From an uncultured Collinsella sp. (GTDB lineage Bacteria; Actinomycetota; Coriobacteriia; Coriobacteriales; Coriobacteriaceae): DNA of 18,021 nt. The notes beneath the pieces are model-generated. The model worked only from the letters and a program-made list of their open reading frames with translations, was not told the origin of the DNA and searched no databases. A program made the translations under genes and the position numbers. Below are positions 14,262 through 18,021 of this stretch, one piece after another. The DNA is taken from positions 1 through 18,021 of the forward strand of contig CAKUFW010000037.1 of assembly GCA_934650975.1 (NCBI GenBank), in the 5' to 3' direction. The stretch's first letter is position 1. Every line of letters starts with the position of its first letter.

Positions 14262-16502
14262 TTACTTCTTGAATCGTGCGCCCTGGCGCTTTCTGCCCGA
14301 AGCAAAGGTAGAGCCCTTGCGAGCCTGCGATCGCAAACGCTCGATCGTTTCGTCCTCAGATGCGCCCTCGAGCATCGCCCGAATCTGAACGACGGCATCG
14401 CGCAGACGCGCCGCCTCCTCAAAGTCCATGGCGGCGGAAGCATTACGCATGTCTTCCTCCATGGTCTCGACGATTCGCACGAGCTCGTCATGCGGCAGCC
14501 CTTCGAGCTGCTCGGCAAGTGTCTGTTCGGGCGCCACCGTCTCCGGCACGGCACCCTCGCCGTTTTCATCGGGCGTATAGAACGCGCCGTGACCCAGCGA
14601 ATCGCCTTTCGAGCGCCCCTTGGAGCCCACGGTCTTCTCTGCCTCGGCGATAAAGCTCGAAATGTCATTGATGGCCTTGCGGACCGTCTTAGGTACGATA
14701 CCGTGCTCTTCGTTGTAGGCCATCTGAATCTCGCGGCGGCGCTGCGTCTCCTCGATGGCTTCCTTCATCGAATCGGTTACGACGTCTGCGTACATGATGA
14801 CTTCGCCGTCGGCATTACGGGCCGCGCGGCCAATCGTCTGAATCAGCGAACGGCGGTTGCGCAAAAAGCCTTCCTTGTCCGCATCGAGAATTGCCACCAG
14901 CGAGACCTCGGGAAGGTCCAGGCCCTCACGAAGCAGGTTGATGCCAACGAGAACATCAATCTTTCCCTCGCGCAGCGTACGCAGGATCTCGACACGGTCC
15001 ATCGTCGCCGTATCGGAGTGCATGTAGTTGACCTTAATGCCGGCATCGAGCAGATGGTCGGTCAGGTCCTCCGCCATGCGCTTGGTCAGCGTGGTCACCA
15101 GCACGCGCTCTTTACGCGCCACGCGCTCGCGAATCTCGTCCTCAAGGTCGTCAATCTGGCCGCGAACCGGACGGACATCAATCTTGGGGTCGAGCAGACC
15201 GGTCGGACGAATAATCTGCTCAACATCGTTTTGGCTAACCCGCAGCTCATAGTCGCCCGGCGTGGCCGAAACGTAGATGAACTGGGGAATTCTCGCCTCA
15301 AACTCATCGAAACGAAGCGGGCGGTTATCGAGTGCCGAGGGCAGACGAAAACCATGCTCCACCAGCGTCACCTTACGCGAGCGGTCGCCTTCGTGCATGC
15401 CGCGGATCTGCGGCACCGTTACATGGCTCTCGTCGATGATGCAAAGCATGTCCTTAGGAAAGTAATCGATCAGGGTAAACGGCGGCTCGCCCGGTTTTCG
15501 ACCGTCCAGATGACGCGAGTAGTTCTCGATACCGTTACAAAAACCCATGGTCTCGAGCATCTCGAGATCATAGTCGGTGCGCTGCTGCAGACGCTGTGCC
15601 TCGAGCAGCTTATCAGTCGCCTTGAGCTCGGCCACACGCTTCTCGCACTCTTCGCTGATTGATTTCAGAGCCGCTTTGACCTTAGGCTTCTCAGTCACGT
15701 AGTGCGAGGCCGGCCACACGGGAATGGCCTCGTACTCACGCAGCATCTCGCCGGTGACCTCGTCAATCTCGGCAATCAGCTCGACCTCGTCGCCAAAGAA
15801 CTCAAACCGCAACGGATGCTCGGCATAGGGCGGATACACGTCGACGACATCACCGCGCACGCGGAAGGTGCCGCGCGCCAAATCATAGTCGTTGCGATCG
15901 TACTGAATATCAATGAGCGCATGGATAAAGTCATCGCGCTCGAGCGGCACCTTCTTGTCGACGTTCGGCGCTAGACCCGCATAGTCCTCGGGAGAGCCAA
16001 TGCCATAGATGCACGAGACCGATGCGACAACGATCACATCGCGTCGAGAAAGCAGCGATGCGGTGGCCTGATGGCGCAGCATCTCGACCTCTTCGTTAAT
16101 CGAGGAGTCCTTCTCGATATATGTATCGCTTTGCGGCACATACGCCTCGGGCTGATAATAGTCGTAGTACGACACAAAGTAGACCACGGCGTTGTTGGGA
16201 AAGAATTCCTTGAGCTCGCTCGCAAGCTGGGCGGCGAGGGTTTTGTTGGGGGCCATGACCAGCGTTGGCTTACCGAGAGCTTCGATGGTTTTGGCCATGG
16301 TGAAGGTCTTGCCCGAACCAGTCACGCCCAGCAAAACCTGATAGCGATCTCCGTCCCTCACGCCCTGCACAAGCGACTCAATGGCCTTAGGCTGGGAACC
16401 AGCGGGCTCGTATGGAGACACGACCTCAAACGGCACCTCAGAGCCCTCAACGCCAAAACGTTTAAGCTCTCCTCCAACACGCTCAACTTCAAATTCCGCC
16501 AT
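14262..16502 (-). CDS. uvrB: UvrABC excinuclease subunit B
   Basis: UvrB is the DNA-damage-verifying helicase-like subunit that holds the lesion and recruits UvrC. The 746-residue protein has Walker A GVTGSGKT (59-66), the strand-separating beta-hairpin [12 protein letters not shown] (112-123), the DEAD-like IDESHV, '[10 protein letters not shown]', and the superfamily 2 motifs '[14 protein letters not shown]' and 'QTIGRAARN'. A UVR motif for UvrC contact lies at about 675-711. A Gly/Glu-rich linker precedes it and a strongly basic 35-residue tail (712-746) follows; the tail makes the protein longer than E. coli UvrB (673). ATG 16502 has TAGGAG five bases upstream. It is the third gene after coaE and the lytic transglycosylase, with a 51-base gap containing TATACT. 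No LexA box is seen directly upstream. Confidence 0.98.
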   Translation of the reverse strand: MAEFEVERVGGELKRFGVEGSEVPFEVVSPYEPAGSQPKAIESLVQGVRDGDRYQVLLGVTGSGKTFTMAKTIEALGKPTLVMAPNKTLAAQLASELKEFFPNNAVVYFVSYYDYYQPEAYVPQSDTYIEKDSSINEEVEMLRHQATASLLSRRDVIVVASVSCIYGIGSPEDYAGLAPNVDKKVPLERDDFIHALIDIQYDRNDYDLARGTFRVRGDVVDVYPPYAEHPLRFEFFGDEVELIAEIDEVTGEMLREYEAIPVWPASHYVTEKPKVKAALKSISEECEKRVAELKATDKLLEAQRLQQRTDYDLEMLETMGFCNGIENYSRHLDGRKPGEPPFTLIDYFPKDMLCIIDESHVTVPQIRGMHEGDRSRKVTLVEHGFRLPSALDNRPLRFDEFEARIPQFIYVSATPGDYELRVSQNDVEQIIRPTGLLDPKIDVRPVRGQIDDLEDEIRERVARKERVLVTTLTKRMAEDLTDHLLDAGIKVNYMHSDTATMDRVEILRTLREGKIDVLVGINLLREGLDLPEVSLVAILDADKEGFLRNRRSLIQTIGRAARNADGEVIMYADVVTDSMKEAIEETQRRREIQMAYNEEHGIVPKTVRKAINDISSFIAEAEKTVGSKGRSKGDSLGHGAFYTPDENGEGAVPETVAPEQTLAEQLEGLPHDELVRIVETMEEDMRNASAAMDFEEAARLRDAVVQIRAMLEGASEDETIERLRSQARKGSTFASGRKRQGARFKK

Positions 16503-16527
16503 GGATACTCCTAACTCATATATCTGC

Positions 16528-16533
16528 AGTATA
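16528..16533 (-). promoter_or_regulatory. Candidate -10 of an internal uvrB promoter
   Basis: TATACT on the minus strand lies 25 bases before the uvrB ATG, in the 51-base gap after the lytic transglycosylase gene. No strong -35 is found at 16-18 bases, so internal initiation is only a possibility. Confidence 0.35.
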
Positions 16534-16553
16534 CGCAGGCGGCAGGCATAGTC

Positions 16554-17135
16554 CTATACGAACCGATCAGGATAGAGGGTCTTGTAGCGAACCCAGGCAT
16601 TATTGACACGAATCAGATACGCCTGTGTCTCGGGAAAGGTGATTGCATTATGAAGCGACGTGCTCTGCTGCGCCCATCCGTCGACATTGCCCATGCCGGC
16701 GTTATAGGCAGCAATGGCACTGTCAGTCGACCCGTTAAAATAGGTTAAAAGATACGAAAGGTACGCACAGCCAAATTCGATGTTCGTAGCCGGATCGTTA
16801 AGGTTGTCAGCCGAAAACTTGCTACCATCGACAAGGCCCTTGGCAATCATATCCTGGGCTGTCTCGGGCATCAGCTGCATCAATCCCTGAGCACCCTGAT
16901 TCGACTCGGCCTCGGGATTCCAATTCGATTCAGACTTAATGACAGCACACACCAGATAGGGATCCAAATTGTGCGAAATGCTCGATTGCTTTACGTAAAC
17001 CTCATAGTCAATCGGATACAACGGCTTAAAGAAAGCAGCAGGAGCATACGAGTAGACGAGCGAGATAAGGCCGAAGACGAACACGACGGCAAGTGGTGCC
17101 ACGCGATACCACGTAAAGAAACGTGTCTTAGGCAT
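16554..17135 (-). CDS. Membrane-anchored lytic transglycosylase (SLT domain)
   Basis: Lytic transglycosylases cleave the MurNAc-GlcNAc bond in peptidoglycan, leaving 1,6-anhydroMurNAc. The 193-residue protein has a single hydrophobic segment (about 12-31) after a short basic N-terminus, so it is likely anchored with the domain outside the membrane. The SLT domain shows catalytic Glu69 in KSESNWNP, GAQGLMQLMP (81-90) and AYNAGMG (143-149), in the Slt70-like order. It is short, with no LysM or other wall-binding domain. ATG 17135 overlaps the end of coaE by eight bases (ATGCCTAA), and GGAGGGGG lies just upstream, so the two are translationally coupled. uvrB follows. No link between its activity and its neighbours is evident beyond co-transcription. 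Confidence 0.92.
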   Translation of the reverse strand: MPKTRFFTWYRVAPLAVVFVFGLISLVYSYAPAAFFKPLYPIDYEVYVKQSSISHNLDPYLVCAVIKSESNWNPEAESNQGAQGLMQLMPETAQDMIAKGLVDGSKFSADNLNDPATNIEFGCAYLSYLLTYFNGSTDSAIAAYNAGMGNVDGWAQQSTSLHNAITFPETQAYLIRVNNAWVRYKTLYPDRFV

Positions 17136-17769
17136 CGGCCCCCTCCTTATCCGTTACGTCGCAAAAGCCATGACGCGCAAGCCACGCGTCCAGCTGTTCA
17201 AAGAGCGAGTAATCGCCTGCAGCATTATCGATGACCGTCGTAGCGAGATTGCAAAGCGAAGCCTCATCGGGCTGACATGCAGAGCGCGCGTCAAAATCAG
17301 AGGGCTCCACACCACGATGAATGGCACGATCGCGACGGACTTCCAAGGGAGCACTGATGACCAATATTTCATCAGCCAGGCCAAACGCATCCTCAAAACC
17401 AGTCGGAGCAGAGACCTCGACAACCGCAAAGGGATAACGGGGAGACGAAACCGTGCAACAGACCGGATCGAGAATCCTCATCGAAAGCTGTTCAATAAGA
17501 ACCGGATGAACAATGCCATTGAGTCTCGCGACGGTGTCAGGCGAGACGAAAGCTCGAGCAGCGAGGACACTGCGGCGAATGCCGCCCTCCCCGTCCAGAA
17601 TGTCCCAACCGAATTCTTCCGCGAGGGCATTGACGATATCGGAGCCTGGCACATACAGCGATTTGGCAAGCTCATCCAAATCGATAAGCATGGCGCCATG
17701 AGATTCGAGATAGCGGCAGGCAGTCGACTTACCCGAAGCAATATTGCCCAAGACAAAAACGGTAAACAT
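17128..17769 (-). CDS. coaE: Dephospho-CoA kinase
   Basis: CoaE phosphorylates the 3'-hydroxyl of the ribose of dephospho-CoA, the last step of CoA synthesis. The 213-residue protein starts MFTVFVLGNIASGKST, with the P-loop GNIASGKST at 8-16. The family segments IDLDELAKSLYVPGSD (33-48) and 'VHPVLIEQL' follow, then the lid-like 'RRDRAIHRGV'. Length matches the family (about 200). The ATG at 17769 is chosen for the GGGAGGG four bases upstream; a longer frame back to 17898 would add 43 residues with no similarity and lacks a site. It is the first gene of coaE-lytic transglycosylase-uvrB, downstream of an rRNA operon terminator on the same strand. Confidence 0.93.
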   Translation of the reverse strand: MFTVFVLGNIASGKSTACRYLESHGAMLIDLDELAKSLYVPGSDIVNALAEEFGWDILDGEGGIRRSVLAARAFVSPDTVARLNGIVHPVLIEQLSMRILDPVCCTVSSPRYPFAVVEVSAPTGFEDAFGLADEILVISAPLEVRRDRAIHRGVEPSDFDARSACQPDEASLCNLATTVIDNAAGDYSLFEQLDAWLARHGFCDVTDKEGADA

Positions 17770-17773
17770 CAAG

Positions 17774-17780
17774 CCCTCCC
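17774..17780 (-). promoter_or_regulatory. Ribosome-binding site fixing the coaE start
   Basis: Minus-strand GGGAGGG lies four bases before ATG 17769, placing the P-loop eight residues from the N-terminus as usual for CoaE. Confidence 0.75.
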
Positions 17781-17797
17781 TAACGCCAATGGGAGTT

Positions 17798-17803
17798 ATT
17801 ATC
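17798..17803 (-). promoter_or_regulatory. Candidate -10 of the coaE operon promoter
   Basis: GATAAT on the minus strand is five of six to consensus, about 28 bases before the coaE ATG. A TTGAGT lies 19 bases upstream, a long spacer. The 125 bases between the rRNA terminator and coaE are AT-rich and hold no gene, so a promoter is expected here. Confidence 0.35.
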
Positions 17804-17894
17804 GCGCAAATACAAAAGAAGGACTCAAAATACAGCCAAACAGTAAGACAAGCTAAACGAAGGCGAGTTCTTGTATTACAGCTCTCTATCGAAC

Positions 17895-17930
17895 GCAAAA
17901 AAGGGGGGGAGGCCGCGAGGCCTCCCCCTT
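17895..17930 (-). terminator. Strong intrinsic terminator of the rRNA operon
   Basis: A 10-bp stem (17905-17914 with 17919-17928, GGGGGAGGCC and its complement) with a 4-base loop is followed on the minus strand by CCTTTTTTG. It lies about 35 bases past the 5S rRNA 3' end. Confidence 0.92.
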
Positions 17931-17943
17931 CTTCAAGTCATAT

Positions 17944-17960
17944 GACGGCTCGGTGCCGTC
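17944..17960 (-). other. Small hairpin between 5S rRNA and the terminator
   Basis: GACGGC-TCGGT-GCCGTC is a perfect 6-bp stem with a 5-base loop immediately after the 5S 3' end. It has no T-run. It may be a processing signal for 5S maturation. Confidence 0.5.
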
Positions 17961-17962
17961 CA

Positions 17963-18021
17963 CCGGTCAGCGGCGCCCTGGCCTCCCACGGGCTGGCCCC
18001 GCAGTACTCTCGGCGCGATGG
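17963..18021 (-). rRNA. rrf: 5S ribosomal RNA, 3' portion (runs off the right edge)
   Basis: The minus strand reads CGCGCCGAGAGTACTGC and later GTGGGAGGCCAGGGCGCCGC, matching the 3' half of bacterial 5S rRNA (compare E. coli GCGCCGATGGTAGTG and GCGAGAGTAGGGAACTGCC). The helix IV/V pairing segment GGGGCCAGCCC is present. The terminal CCGCTGACCGG should pair with the missing 5' end, so the 3' end is placed near 17963. The strong terminator downstream supports the end of an rRNA operon. Confidence 0.85.

Noticed and set aside
16503..16600. CGAACC half-site near the uvrB upstream region as a LexA box
   Set aside because: Only one half-site is present; the second arm at the N4 spacing does not resemble CGAAC/GTTCG.
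10192..17880. 11-base match GTAATACAAGA at 10192-10202 (+) and near 17870-17880 (-)
   Set aside because: Matches of this length are expected many times by chance in 18 kb on both strands, and the flanks do not agree convincingly.
17770..17898. 43-codon upstream extension of coaE
   Set aside because: It would remove the P-loop from its usual place near the N-terminus and has no ribosome-binding site; GGGAGGG precedes ATG 17769.
1..18021. CRISPR arrays, insertion sequences, tRNA genes, prophage or toxin-antitoxin modules
   Set aside because: No regularly spaced direct repeats, transposase motifs, terminal inverted repeats, cloverleaf structures or paired small genes were recognised.

Overview
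The window looks like a chromosomal segment of a moderately GC-rich actinobacterium of the class Coriobacteriia, most likely Collinsella or a close relative. This is inferred from the protein style (UvrA/UvrB/UvrC, a MurJ with a long acidic N-terminal extension, a Tat-type lipoprotein binding protein), the codon use and several GTG starts; no database was searched. It is mostly core housekeeping DNA. I see no mobile element, CRISPR array, prophage, tRNA or toxin-antitoxin pair.

Layout. 1-2348: the 3' part of a minus-strand peptide-type ABC transport operon, with a Tat/lipobox substrate-binding protein (370-1983), an attenuator-like hairpin and a perfect palindrome, then the start of a DppB-type permease running off the left edge (215 to 1). 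A 365-base intergenic region upstream carries a 21-bp palindrome over a probable promoter. 2349-7103: a tightly packed minus-strand operon ybaK-murJ-uvrC (spacings of a few bases), combining a Cys-tRNA(Pro) deacylase, the lipid II flippase and the excinuclease subunit C. 7238-10117: uvrA, minus strand, with its own promoter, a near-consensus LexA-like box and a terminator hairpin. 10374-14196: a plus-strand block with an Mrp/NBP35 P-loop ATPase, an abutting HI0933-type flavoprotein and, after a hairpin, a COG2509-type FAD-dependent dehydrogenase. A convergent bidirectional terminator lies at 14223-14258. 14262-17769: minus-strand coaE, a short membrane-anchored lytic transglycosylase and uvrB. 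17895-18021: the end of an rRNA operon, with the 3' half of 5S rRNA, a small hairpin and a strong terminator, also minus strand.

How the genes relate. All three subunits of the UvrABC nucleotide-excision repair machine lie within 14.2 kb but in three transcription units, interleaved with envelope genes (murJ, lytic transglycosylase), CoA synthesis (coaE) and redox/Fe-S genes (mrp and two flavoproteins). Only uvrA has a visible LexA-like box.

The points most worth a second look are the [4Fe-4S] region of UvrC, where one ligand position is Gly and extra Cys lie in an insertion; three ETAV(F/Y)L repeats in the cytoplasmic extension of MurJ; and the palindromes around the binding-protein gene. 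I found no convincing undescribed multi-gene system.
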